Origin: Micropruina sp.
GTDB taxonomy: Bacteria > Actinomycetota > Actinomycetes > Propionibacteriales > Propionibacteriaceae
Assembly (NCBI GenBank): GCA_016711205.1
Contig: JADJTM010000001.1
Location: forward strand, 930,001-994,000
DNA: 64,000 nucleotides
Direction: 5' to 3'
The position numbers and the translations under genes are program-made. The notes below the pieces were generated by a model. That model ran no database searches and was not told where the DNA came from. It saw only the letters and a program-made list of their open reading frames with translations. Below are positions 34,046 to 42,437 of the stretch, piece by piece (the first letter of the stretch is position 1; each line of letters opens with the position of its first letter).

Positions 34046-34336
34046 ATGCCTGAGAATCGCAAGAAGTACGACGCGGAGTTCCGTGAGGGAGCGGTCCGGA
34101 TCGTCGAGGAGACCAGGAAACCGATCGCCCAGGTGGCTCGGGATCTGGGGGTGAACGAGGGCACGCTGGGGAACTGGGTGAACCAGGCCCGGGCTGCCCG
34201 GGAAGGCCACGGCGAGCTGGCCAAGGACGACTATGAGGAGCTGCGGCGGCTGCGGGCCGAGGTCGCCGAGCTGCGGATGGAGCGTGATGTCCTCAAGCGT
34301 TCCGTGGTCTTGTGGGTGAAAGAGGCGACGAAGTGA
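34046..34336 (+). CDS. IS3-family transposase OrfA (IS-A copy 2)
   Basis: 96 aa, identical in sequence to OrfA of copy 1. HTH followed by a leucine-zipper-like helix; the stop overlaps the orfB GTG. Confidence 0.92.
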   Translation: MPENRKKYDAEFREGAVRIVEETRKPIAQVARDLGVNEGTLGNWVNQARAAREGHGELAKDDYEELRRLRAEVAELRMERDVLKRSVVLWVKEATK

Positions 34337-35256
34337 GCGTGGCACGCTTCATCGCTGACCAGAAGACCTTCTGGCGGGTGCCCGTCGCGGTGTGCTGTGC
34401 CCTGCTCGGGGTGAGCGTGTCGTGGTTCTACAAGTGGTGGCCGCGCGCCATGGCCGGCGGGCCGCCGACGAAGCGGGCGAAACGCCGCGCCGAGGTGGAT
34501 GCGGCGGTGAAGACCGCGTTCACCGCTGCTCGTGGGCTGCACGGCTCGCCGCGGCTGGTGCACGATCTGCGGGATGCCGGCTGGGCCATCTCCGAGAAGA
34601 CGGTGGCCGATTCGATGCGCCGCCAACAGTTGGTGGCTAGGCGAATCAGACGCCGCAACGGGCTGAGCAAGCAGGATCTGAGCGCGCCGAAGTTTCCCGA
34701 CCTGATCAAACGCGACTTCACCGCGCAGGCGCCGAACTGCCGCTGGGTGGGTGACATCACCGAGATCCCGACCGATCACGGCAAGTTGTATCTGGCCACC
34801 GTGATCGACCTGTTCAGCCGCCGTCTGCTGGGTGCGGCGACCGGGCTGCATCCGGACGCGCAGCTGGCCTGCGACGCGATCAAGATGGCTGTCGCCACCC
34901 GGGGTGGCCGCAAGGCGATCTGGCGAGAAGACCAGACCCAACAAGTGATCTTTCACACCGACCGGGGCTCCACCTACACCGCCAAGAGCTTCACCAAGCT
35001 GTGCCGGAAAATGGGCATCCGGCAATCCATGGGCCGGGTCGGGTCCTGCTTCGACAACGCCGCCGCCGAAGCGTTCTTCTCCAGCCTGGAATGGGAAGTG
35101 CTATCCCGGCACCGGTTCGCCGACACCCGACACGCCCAAGCTGCCGTGCTCGAGTGGTGCTACGGCTTCTACAACCACACCCGCCGGCACAGCAGCGCTG
35201 ACATGATGAGCCCAATCAACTACGAAACCGCCGCCCTCAACCGAGAAGCGGCATGA
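34333..35256 (+). CDS. IS3-family transposase OrfB (IS-A copy 2)
   Basis: 307 aa with complete DDE residues as in copy 1. It shares the 'GGRKAIWREDQTQ' variant and 'FADTRHAQ' with copy 3, so copies 2 and 3 are closer to each other than to copy 1. Confidence 0.93.
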   Translation: MSVARFIADQKTFWRVPVAVCCALLGVSVSWFYKWWPRAMAGGPPTKRAKRRAEVDAAVKTAFTAARGLHGSPRLVHDLRDAGWAISEKTVADSMRRQQLVARRIRRRNGLSKQDLSAPKFPDLIKRDFTAQAPNCRWVGDITEIPTDHGKLYLATVIDLFSRRLLGAATGLHPDAQLACDAIKMAVATRGGRKAIWREDQTQQVIFHTDRGSTYTAKSFTKLCRKMGIRQSMGRVGSCFDNAAAEAFFSSLEWEVLSRHRFADTRHAQAAVLEWCYGFYNHTRRHSSADMMSPINYETAALNREAA

Positions 35257-35286
35257 GGAACCCTCCACGGTTCGGGGTGAACCTCA

Positions 35287-35401
35287 TCGTGCCCTGGTGG
35301 GCCGGCGGCGCCACCGCCCTACACAACCTCGTCCTGCTCTGCCCCCACCACCACGGCCTCATCGAACCCAGCCACGACCCCGAACGCCGACCGGTTGGAG
35401 A
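35287..35401 (+). pseudogene. DUF222/HNH gene, fragment 3 (rest of HNH motif)
   Basis: It continues the HNH core as 'VPWWAGGATALHNLVLLCPH' and 'HHGLIEPSHDPERRPVG', supplying the Asn and last His of the nuclease motif. It is interrupted after 'ERRPVG' by IS-C; the final fragment lies at 39342. Confidence 0.85.
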
Positions 35402-35433
35402 TGACCCTTGATGCCGGACAGGTGGTTGTTTGG

Positions 35434-35574
35434 TCAGGCGGCCGGGTTGGTCGCCTGGGTGGCCAGCTGGTGTTCGTACTGTAGTGGGCTGATGTAGCCG
35501 ATGCTGGAGTGTCGTCGGCGGGCGTTGTACCAGGCGTCGATCCAGGTGTAGGCGCCGCGGCGGGCATCGCTGAT
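35434..35574 (-). pseudogene. IS-C OrfB transposase, C-terminal fragment
   Basis: Codes for the last 46 residues of the DDE transposase, 'ISDARRGAYTWIDAWYNARR' and 'RHSSIGYISPLQYEHQ', ending with TGA. It joins in frame to the part at 38210-38956 across IS-A copy 3. The W-Y-N-x-R-R-x-H-S signature is typical of IS3-family OrfB ends. Confidence 0.88.
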
Positions 35575-35620
35575 TGAGGTTCCCCCCGAATCGTGGAGGC
35601 ATCAGCTATAAGGGGTTGCT

Positions 35621-35911
35621 ATGCCTGAGAATCGCAAGAAGTACGACGCGGAGTTCCGTGAGGGAGCGGTCCGGATCGTCGAGGAGACCAGGAAACCGAT
35701 CGCCCAGGTGGCTCGGGATCTGGGGGTGAACGAGGGCACGCTGGGGAACTGGGTGAACCAGGCCCGGGCTGCCCGGGAAGGCCACGGCGAGCTGGCCAAG
35801 GACGACTATGAGGAGCTGCGGCGGCTGCGGGCCGAGGTCGCCGAGCTGCGGATGGAGCGTGATGTCCTCAAGCGTTCCGTGGTCTTGTGGGTGAAAGAGG
35901 CGACGAAGTGA
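35621..35911 (+). CDS. IS3-family transposase OrfA (IS-A copy 3)
   Basis: 96 aa, identical to OrfA of copies 1 and 2, with an intact HTH and coiled-coil end. Because orfB of this copy is broken, OrfA alone could act as an inhibitor or partner of transposase from the other copies. Confidence 0.9.
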   Translation: MPENRKKYDAEFREGAVRIVEETRKPIAQVARDLGVNEGTLGNWVNQARAAREGHGELAKDDYEELRRLRAEVAELRMERDVLKRSVVLWVKEATK

Positions 35912-36830
35912 GCGTGGCACGCTTCATCGCTGACCAGAAGACCTTCTGGCGGGTGCCCGTCGCGGTGTGCTGTGCCCTGCTCGGGGTGAGCGTGTCGTGG
36001 TTCTACAAGTGGTGGCCGCGCGCCATGGCCGGCGGGCCGCCGACGAAGCGGGCGAAACGCCGCGCCGAGGTGGATGCGGCGGTGAAGACCGCGTTCACCG
36101 CTGCTCGTGGGCTGCACGGCTCGCCGCGGCTGGTGCACGATCTGCGGGATGCCGGCTGGGCCATCTCCGAGAAGACGGTGGCCGATTCGATGCGCCGCCA
36201 ACAGTTGGTGGCTAGGCGAATCAGACGCCGCAACGGGCTGACCAAGCAGGATCTGAGCGCGCCGAAGTTTCCCGACCTGATCAAACGCGACTTCACCGCG
36301 CAGGCGCCGAACTGCCGCTGGGTGGGTGACATCACCGAGATCCCGACCGATCACGGCAAGTTGTATCTGGCCACCGTGATCGACCTGTTCAGCCGCCGTC
36401 TGCTGGGTGCGGCGACCGGGCTGCATCCGGACGCGCAGCTGGCCTGCGACGCGATCAAGATGGCTGTCGCCACCCGGGTGGCCGCAAGGCGATCTGGCGA
36501 GAAGACCAGACCCAACAAGTGATCTTTCACACCGACCGGGGCTCCACCTACACCGCCAAGAGCTTCACCAAGCTGTGCCGGAAAATGGGCATCCGGCAAT
36601 CCATGGGCCGGGTCGGGTCCTGCTTCGACAACGCCGCCGCCGAAGCGTTCTTCTCCAGCCTGGAATGGGAAGTGCTATCCCGGCACCGGTTCGCCGACAC
36701 CCGACACGCCCAAGCTGCCGTGCTCGAGTGGTGCTACGGCTTCTACAACCACACCAGCCGGCACAGCAGCGCTGACATGATGAGCCCAATCAACTACGAA
36801 ACCGCCGCCCTCAACCGAGAAGCGGCATGA
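35908..36830 (+). pseudogene. IS-A copy 3 OrfB, frameshifted
   Basis: Identical in layout to copy 2 until 'KMAVATR', where a run of three Gs (36476-36478) replaces the four in copy 2 and shifts the frame. The rest, from 'VIFHTDRGSTYTAKS' to 'NREAA', is intact in the next frame. The catalytic Asp-2 and Glu are therefore separated from Asp-1. Other small differences are 'LTKQDL' and 'HTSRHSS'. Confidence 0.88.
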
Positions 36831-36884
36831 CGATGAACCGCCCCGGTGTGTCCGGAGGCTCCGAACCTTGGGAAGGTTGGAGTC

Positions 36885-37208
36885 ATGTCAGGGAACACAT
36901 CGAAGAGGTATCCGGCTGAGCTGAAGGAGCGGGCGGTCCGGATGTATGGCGAGGTCCGGCCGGATCACGACACGGACTGGGCGGCGATGGGCAAGGTGGC
37001 CGAGTTGCTCGGGGTCGGCCAGGAGACGCTGCGTAAGTGGGTCCGCCAGGGCGAGGTTGATGATGGTCAGCGGCCCGGAATCACGTCGGAGGAGTCGGCC
37101 GAGATCAAACGCCTCAAGCGGGAGAACGCGGAGTTGAAGCGGGCGAACGCGATCTTGAAGGCGGCTTCGGCTTTCTTCGCGGCCGAGCTCGACCGGCCCG
37201 GGCAGTGA
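36885..37208 (+). CDS. IS3-family transposase OrfA (IS-B)
   Basis: 107 aa starting 'MSGNTSKRYPAELKERAVRM'. HTH 'GKVAELLGVGQETLRKWVRQ', then a coiled-coil 'EIKRLKRENAELKRANAILK' typical of OrfA multimerisation. The stop overlaps the orfB GTG (GTGA). Confidence 0.92.
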   Translation: MSGNTSKRYPAELKERAVRMYGEVRPDHDTDWAAMGKVAELLGVGQETLRKWVRQGEVDDGQRPGITSEESAEIKRLKRENAELKRANAILKAASAFFAAELDRPGQ

Positions 37209-38137
37209 TCGTGGACTTCATCCGCGAGCACGCCGACGATCAGCCCGCCGACGGGCTGCGATGGGGTGTGGAGCCGATCTGTGCCGTGCTGACCGAGCAT
37301 GGTGTGAAGATCGCCCCGTCGACCTACTACGAGTGGAAGGACAAGCTGCCCTCCAAACGCGACGAGCGTGACCAGGTGCTGCTCGAGCACATCCGCCGGG
37401 TCCACCAAGAGAACTTCGGTGTGTACGGACCCCGCAAGGTGTGGCTGACACTCAACCGGGAAGGTATCCCGGTGGCCCGCTGCACCATTGAGCGGCTGAT
37501 GCGGGCTGACGGGCTGGCCGGAGCTGTGCGTGGCAAGGTGAAACGCACCACGATCGCCGGGGCAGGGCCCAGGCCGGACGATCTGGTGAGGCGGAACTTC
37601 GAGCCGTTGGCGCCGAACCGGTTGTGGGTGGCCGACTTCACCTACGTCTCGACGTGGGCCGGCTGGGTGTTCGTCGCTTTCGTGATTGACGCCTACGCCC
37701 GCCGGATCCTGGGCTGGCGGGCCGCCACCACCATGACCGCCGAACTGGTCCTGGACGCGGTCGAGCAGGCGATCTGGACCCGGGAACAGGACGGCTGGGA
37801 CCAGTTCGACCAGCTCGTGGCCCACAACGACCGCGGCGCCCAATACCTGTCCGTGGCCTACAGCGAGCGGCTAGCCGAAGCCGGCATCAAGCCCTCCGTC
37901 GGCGCGGTCGGATCGTCGTATGACAACGCGCTCGCCGAGAGCATCAACGGCCTGTACAAGACCGAAGTCATCCGCCGGCAAGGGCCCTGGAGAGACGTCA
38001 ACGCCGTCGAGATCGCCACCGCGAAATGGGTCGACTGGTACAACCACCGGCGCCTCAACGAGTACTGCGGAGACATGCCACCCGCCGTCCTCGAACAAGT
38101 CCACTACGCTCAACAACAACCCTCAGCAGCAAGCTGA
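37205..38137 (+). CDS. IS3-family transposase OrfB (IS-B), DDE integrase core
   Basis: 310 aa. 'GVYGPRKVWLTLNREGI' HTH_21 region, then a DDE core with Asp in 'LWVADFTYVSTWAGW', Asp in 'VAHNDRGAQYLS' and Glu in 'YDNALAESINGLYKTE'. All catalytic residues are present, so the element is probably active. It is clearly a different IS3-family lineage from IS-A and IS-C. Confidence 0.93.
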   Translation: MIVDFIREHADDQPADGLRWGVEPICAVLTEHGVKIAPSTYYEWKDKLPSKRDERDQVLLEHIRRVHQENFGVYGPRKVWLTLNREGIPVARCTIERLMRADGLAGAVRGKVKRTTIAGAGPRPDDLVRRNFEPLAPNRLWVADFTYVSTWAGWVFVAFVIDAYARRILGWRAATTMTAELVLDAVEQAIWTREQDGWDQFDQLVAHNDRGAQYLSVAYSERLAEAGIKPSVGAVGSSYDNALAESINGLYKTEVIRRQGPWRDVNAVEIATAKWVDWYNHRRLNEYCGDMPPAVLEQVHYAQQQPSAAS

Positions 38138-38209
38138 GGAGTCAAACCAGCGAGTCTCCGGACATGCCGGGGCGGTTCACGAACCCTCCACGGTTCGGGG
38201 TGAACCTCA

Positions 38210-38956
38210 GATGGTGGCGAACACGTGGCGGTGGTAGTACTCGTTTTTGAACGTTGACCAGAACGATTCGGCGGCTGCGTTGTCCCAGCACACCCCGGTG
38301 CGGCCCATCGAGCGGAGCAGGTCGAGTTCGCCGGCCAGCTTGGCGATTTGTTTGCTGGTGTATTGGCAGCCTCGGTCGGCGTGGAAGATGACCTTTCGGG
38401 GCAGCTGGCCACGCAGGGCGACGGCTTGGCGCAGGGCGTCTTCGACGAGGTCGGCGCGGAGGTGGTCGGCGACGGTACGGCCCAACACTCGTCGGGTGTG
38501 CCCGTCTCGGACGGTGCACAGATATGCCCAGCCCTGGCCGGTGGCCAGATAGGTGATGTCGGAGAACCAGGCGAGATCGCGTCGGCCTTGGTCGAAGACA
38601 CGTTTGACCAGGTCGGGTGCCGGGTCCGGGTTCGGGCCGGGCACGGTGGTGGGCGGATGCCAGGTGCGTGGGCTGATCCCGGCTATCTCGGCTTGCCGCA
38701 TGCATTTCGCGACCGTTTTGACTGACACCGTCTCGCCAGCCTCACGCAGGTCGTGCAGGATCCTGGGTGCCCCGTAGGTGCCATCAGAGGCCTTGTGGAA
38801 CTCGACGATCCTGCCGGTCAACTCTTGGCGACGCTGCTCCGCCAGCGACGGCCCGGCAGTCCGCCGTGCGACCCATTCGTAGTAGCGGCGCCGGTCCACC
38901 TTCAGTAGCCGGCACATCCGGCTGATCGTGTAGTTCGCCTTCTCCGCATCGATCAC
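38210..38956 (-). pseudogene. IS-C OrfB transposase, N-terminal and central fragment
   Basis: About 249 codons from GTG 38956 ('VIDAEKANYTISRMC'). HTH_21 'DGTYGAPRILHDLREAG', catalytic Asp in 'AWFSDITYLATGQGW', Asp in 'VIFHADRGCQYTS' and Glu in 'WDNAAAESFWSTFKNE'. It ends at '...HRHVFATI', where IS-A copy 3 is inserted. The remaining 46 residues are at 35434-35574, so the whole protein was about 294 aa. The start overlaps the orfA stop as GTGA. Confidence 0.9.
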
Positions 38957-39273
38957 CTCGAAGCGCTCCTGCCGGGAGTGTTCTTCGCTGCGAAGAAGGC
39001 TGCGGCTTTTCCCAGGAACTCGTTGTCCAGCCGCAACTCGGTGTTCTCCCGGCGAAGCCGGTCCAGTTCGGCCCGCTCACTGGCATCCAACGGCGCCTCG
39101 GGTGGCGCACCTATCCGGTCGCGTTCCTGCTGGACCCAGCGGCCCAACAGTTGCTCACCGACCCTGATCTCGGCGGCGACCGCCGTGATCGTCCGGCCGG
39201 TGTCGAGCACCAGATGCGCAGCCTCCCGCCGATACTCCGGCGTGTAAGTGTTCCGCTTCTTCGTCGTTCCCAT
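38953..39273 (-). CDS. IS3-family transposase OrfA (IS-C)
   Basis: 106 aa from ATG 39273, chosen because GGAGAGG lies 9 bases before it. 'TPEYRREAAHLVLDTGRTIT' and 'AVAAEIRVGEQLLGRWV' form the HTH, followed by a coiled-coil 'ELDRLRRENTELRLDNEFLG' and the IS3 OrfA end 'KAAAFFAAKN'. Intact, but its orfB is split. Confidence 0.9.
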   Translation of the reverse strand: MGTTKKRNTYTPEYRREAAHLVLDTGRTITAVAAEIRVGEQLLGRWVQQERDRIGAPPEAPLDASERAELDRLRRENTELRLDNEFLGKAAAFFAAKNTPGRSASR

Positions 39274-39341
39274 TGAGGACATCCTCTCCGGCGGCCCCCG
39301 ACAAGGGAACCCGCCAAGACGGTGTCCGGGTTAAGGGGTCA

Positions 39342-39464
39342 ACTCCACGGTGGAGCGTAAAACTCGACGGACCTGTCCCGACCATCACCCCACCCCGACA
39401 CGTCGACCCTGACGGCACACCCCGCACCCACACCCGATTCCACAACCCCACCCGACGCACCTGA
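39342..39464 (+). pseudogene. DUF222/HNH gene, fragment 4 (C-terminal tail)
   Basis: The frame 'TPRWSVKLDGPVPTITPPRH' followed by 'VDPDGTPRTHTRFHNPTRRT' and TGA is the characteristic tail of DUF222/HNH proteins and follows naturally on 'ERRPVG' before IS-C. Because the IS-C edges lack a target duplication, a few bases of the original gene may be lost here. Confidence 0.75.
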
Positions 39465-40344
39465 AGTTTCCCGCCGAATCACACGCACGCGGATCCCCCC
39501 GGCGGCCGATCGCTTCGACACTCAACTCGGTTAGCGACAGCCGCACCAGTTGGCATCGACGCCCGCGGGGAATCAGTGGTGATGCCGTCGAGCTGTGTGA
39601 GCGTGCGAGTGGTCTCCACGGGCTCAACCAGTGGGACAGCTCTGTTCGTCATCCCGGGCTTGACCCCGCCGGACGCGGCGGAAGTCGCGACCGACTGGAT
39701 CCCGGCCTCCGCCGGGACGACGACACAAGCGCCCCCAGCCAACGAAGCAGCCCGTCCTCACACGGTTCTGCCTTGCGGCCGACGAGATCCCGGCCTCCGC
39801 CGGGACGACGGCACAAGCGCCCCCAGCCAACGAAGCAGCCCGTACTCACACGGTTCTGCCCTGCGACCGACGAGATCCCGGCTGCTCGCCGGGCTGACCA
39901 GCCGTGGTTCTCGAGGCTGCAGCGCCGGTCTGTTTGTCATCCCGGGCTTGACCCGGGATCTCCACCAGCGGCGTAGGTCCCTGCCGGCGGGCTGCCGACC
40001 TTCGACGGGACCATCAACGGCCACCGAGTTGACGGAGATGAGAGCCTGGAACAGAAGGTCCCGTGCATGATCGTCGCCGAGGCCCCGCAGCCGCGCGCCA
40101 GCAAACGCGAACGAGCCGTCAGAACCACCCAGGACAAACTGACCAGCGTGGGCAGCCGTGCGACCAGACTCAGTGCGCCCGCCATCAGCTGTACACGCCG
40201 TGGTGGAGAGGTCGCACCCGTGGCACCTCGCCATCGCAGCGGCCGTGGCCGCTTGCCGCCACCACAATTGCGCTGACGGCGTACGCCGCCGCCACCCCGT
40301 CCGGCCCCGGCTAGATTGGCACGACATCGCGGTGAGGAGAAGTA
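39465..40344. repeat. Non-coding region with palindromic repeats and an 88-bp tandem repeat
   Basis: A unit beginning AAGCGCCCCCAGCCAACGAA recurs after exactly 88 bases (39727, 39815). Each unit contains a hairpin GATCCCGGC-CTCC-GCCGGGA. Flanking palindromes of the type GTCATCCCGGGCTTGACCCG occur around 39648 and 39937 and resemble those near 31.2 and 63.0 kb. No gene was recognised. The last ~40 bases carry a TAGATT -10-like box and AGGAG for the following gene. Confidence 0.75.
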
Positions 40345-40569
40345 ATGGAAATCAAGGTCGGCATTGTGCACGGCGCGCGCGAGATCGTGCTCGAATCCGA
40401 AGAGACGGCAGCCGCGATAGAGACCGCCTTCGCCAAGGCCGTTGCGGACGAGGGGCTGCTCAGCCTGGTCGACGAACGGGGCCGCAAGGTGCTCATCCCC
40501 GCTTCGCGGATCGCCTATCTCGAGATCGGGCAGGAGCACGCGCGCCGGGTGGGTTTCGGAGCGGTCTAG
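40345..40569 (+). CDS. DUF3107 family protein
   Basis: 74 aa, 'MEIKVGIVHGAREIVLESEE' to 'RIAYLEIGQEHARRVGFGAV', a complete small actinobacterial DUF3107 protein. AGGAG lies 8 bases before the ATG. Such proteins usually sit next to a DEAD-box helicase, as here; the molecular function is unknown. It is acidic and soluble, with no signal sequence. Confidence 0.85.
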   Translation: MEIKVGIVHGAREIVLESEETAAAIETAFAKAVADEGLLSLVDERGRKVLIPASRIAYLEIGQEHARRVGFGAV

Positions 40570-40777
40570 CCAGCCACCACGAGGGCGCCAAGAGGCACGG
40601 CTGTCAGCGCCGTCGGGGCACCATGCCAGGTGCCGTCCGCGATCCGTCCACGTGCCCCGCCGGGTGTCCGGACGGCGCTCTTAGGCGTTGTCAGGCGCGT
40701 GCAGCTAGACTGTGCGACACGTACGCACTCGATGTGCGTCCCCATGAGGTGCGGCAAAGCATCAGCCGCCAGAGTGG

Positions 40778-42373
40778 GTGATCCATTTTTCCGGCCTTGC
40801 GGCCGGTGCACGTAAGGCCACTTCACTGAGCGACATCGCTTCGGAGGAACTGCAGGTAGCAGCCTCCCTCTCCGTTCCCGACGAGCCGCAGGACGCGGCT
40901 GCGCAGACCACTTTCGCCGACCTCGGCGTCATTCCCGAGACCGTGCAGGCCCTCGAAAGCCAGGGCATCGTGCATCCGTTCCCGATCCAGTCGCTCGCCA
41001 TTCCGATCGCCATCAACGGCACCGACATGATCGGCCAGGCCCGTACCGGCACCGGCAAGACGCTGGCCTTCGGGGTGAGCCTGCTCCAGCGCATCGTCGC
41101 GAAGAGCGACGAGGCCTACGCCGACCACTCCCCCAAGGGCAAGCCGCAGGCGCTGGTGATGTGTCCCACCCGTGAACTCGCCCTGCAGGTGGCCGACGAC
41201 CTCGAGGTCGCCTCGAGCGTCCGCACGGTGCGGGTGCTCACCGTGTACGGCGGGGTCGGCTACGACCTGCAGATGAGCACCCTGACCACCGGCGTCGACG
41301 TCGTGGTCGGCACTCCCGGACGGCTGCTCGACCTGGCCACACGCCGCGCGCTCGACCTTTCGGCGGTCAAGGTGCTGGTGCTCGACGAGGCCGACGAAAT
41401 GCTCGACATGGGCTTTCTGCCCGACGTGGAGCGGCTGATCAGCAAGACCCCGCCGACCCGGCAGACGATGCTGTTCAGCGCCACCATGCCCTCGGCGGTG
41501 GTGGGGCTGGCCCGCATGTACCTCAACCAACCGGTCAACGTGCGCGCCGAAACCCAGGACGCCTCCATGACCGTGCCCGAGGTCGACCAGTTCGTCTTTC
41601 AGGCGCACGATCTCGACAAGCCCGAGATCATCGGACGGCTCCTCCAGGCCGAGGTGTGCACCAAGACGATCATCTTCACCCGCACCAAGCGGTCCGCCCA
41701 GCGGCTCACCGACGAACTCACCGAGCGCGGCTTCAGCGTCGGCTCACTGCACGGCGATCTCAACCAGGCGCTGCGCGAGAAGTCGCTCAAGCGTTTCCAC
41801 GCGGGCAAGGTCGACGTGCTGGTGGCCACCGACGTGGCCGCCCGTGGCATCGACGTCACCGGCGTGTCGCACGTGGTCAACTACGAATGCCCCGATGACG
41901 ACAAGGCCTACGTGCACCGCATCGGTCGCACCGGCCGGGCCGGCGCCAAGGGCATTGCGATCACCCTGGTCGACTGGGCCGACATGACCCGCTGGAAGGT
42001 GATCAACAAGACCCTCGACCTGGGCTTTCCCGAGCCGCCCGAGACCTACTCCACTTCGCATCACCTGTTCGTCGAACTCGGCATCACGCCGGGCACCAGG
42101 GGCCGCATCGCACCGCTGCCGCCGGTCGAGCCTCGGGCGCCGCGCGAGCCCCGTCCGGCCCGTGAGCGTGGTCCCAAGGCTGAGCGCGTCGAAACCACCG
42201 AGGGACGGGTGCGGCGCCAGCGCCGCCGCTCCGGCGAGAAGCCGGTGCAGCCCGAGACCAACGACGTTGCGGCCGCGGTGGAGAACGCCCCCGACGGCGC
42301 GGCCGACAAGTCGAGGCGTCGCCGGCGCCGCCGTTCGTCCTCGTCGAGTCAGGCTGCACCCGCCGCTGAGTAG
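40778..42373 (+). CDS. DEAD-box ATP-dependent RNA helicase
   Basis: Up to 531 aa from GTG 40778. The Q motif region 'TTFADLGVIPETVQALESQG' begins about residue 44, so the first ~40 residues are poorly conserved and the start is uncertain. Motifs: 'ARTGTGKTLAFG' (I), 'PTRELALQV' (Ia), 'VLDEADEMLDMGF' (II), 'LFSATMP' (III), 'VATDVAARGIDV' (V), 'HRIGRTGRAG' (VI). A C-terminal Arg/Lys/Pro-rich tail (about 450-531) is typical of RNA-binding extensions. It probably acts in rRNA processing or mRNA unwinding. The gene is preceded by a 208-base gap containing a TAGACT -10-like box. Confidence 0.92.
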   Translation: MIHFSGLAAGARKATSLSDIASEELQVAASLSVPDEPQDAAAQTTFADLGVIPETVQALESQGIVHPFPIQSLAIPIAINGTDMIGQARTGTGKTLAFGVSLLQRIVAKSDEAYADHSPKGKPQALVMCPTRELALQVADDLEVASSVRTVRVLTVYGGVGYDLQMSTLTTGVDVVVGTPGRLLDLATRRALDLSAVKVLVLDEADEMLDMGFLPDVERLISKTPPTRQTMLFSATMPSAVVGLARMYLNQPVNVRAETQDASMTVPEVDQFVFQAHDLDKPEIIGRLLQAEVCTKTIIFTRTKRSAQRLTDELTERGFSVGSLHGDLNQALREKSLKRFHAGKVDVLVATDVAARGIDVTGVSHVVNYECPDDDKAYVHRIGRTGRAGAKGIAITLVDWADMTRWKVINKTLDLGFPEPPETYSTSHHLFVELGITPGTRGRIAPLPPVEPRAPREPRPARERGPKAERVETTEGRVRRQRRRSGEKPVQPETNDVAAAVENAPDGAADKSRRRRRRRSSSSSQAAPAAE

Positions 42374-42437
42374 ACCCGGGCGCCCTGATGGGGTCGCGCA
42401 GCAGGCGAGGATCGGCTCATCCGGGCTCAGTGGCCCG

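Larger units (their letters stand above)
34000..35286 (+). mobile_element. IS-A copy 2, IS3-family insertion sequence (1287 bp)
   Basis: Same ends as copy 1, with a 3-base target duplication TCG at 33997-33999 and 35287-35289. Removing the element and one TCG restores the HNH reading 'HHIVPWW' exactly. Both transposase frames are intact. Confidence 0.95.
36834..38179 (+). mobile_element. IS-B, IS3-family insertion sequence (1346 bp)
   Basis: The ends are inverted repeats TGAACCGCCCCGG(T/C)(G/A)TGTCC followed by GGAG. A 3-base duplication CGA lies at 36831-36833 and 38180-38182. It is inserted just inside the right end of IS-A copy 3. orfA and orfB are intact. It is the innermost level of the nested structure. 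Confidence 0.95.
35575..38209 (+). mobile_element. IS-A copy 3, interrupted by IS-B
   Basis: The left end TGAGGTTCC and right end GGTGAACCTCA match copies 1 and 2, with a GAT target duplication inside IS-C orfB. IS-B plus its CGA duplication sits 30 bases before the right end. Subtracting these leaves 1286 bp, one base less than the other copies; the missing base is a G in orfB. Confidence 0.93.
35402..39341 (-). mobile_element. IS-C, IS3-family element split by IS-A copy 3
   Basis: The left end TGACCCTTGATGCCGGACAG and the right end (read inward on the minus strand) TGACCCCTTAACCCGGACAC are imperfect inverted repeats. It encodes orfA and orfB on the minus strand. orfB is split by IS-A copy 3 with a GAT duplication at 35572-35574 and 38210-38212. 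Without that insert IS-C is about 1.3 kb. No matching 3-base target duplication is visible at its outer edges (AGA versus ACT). Confidence 0.85.
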
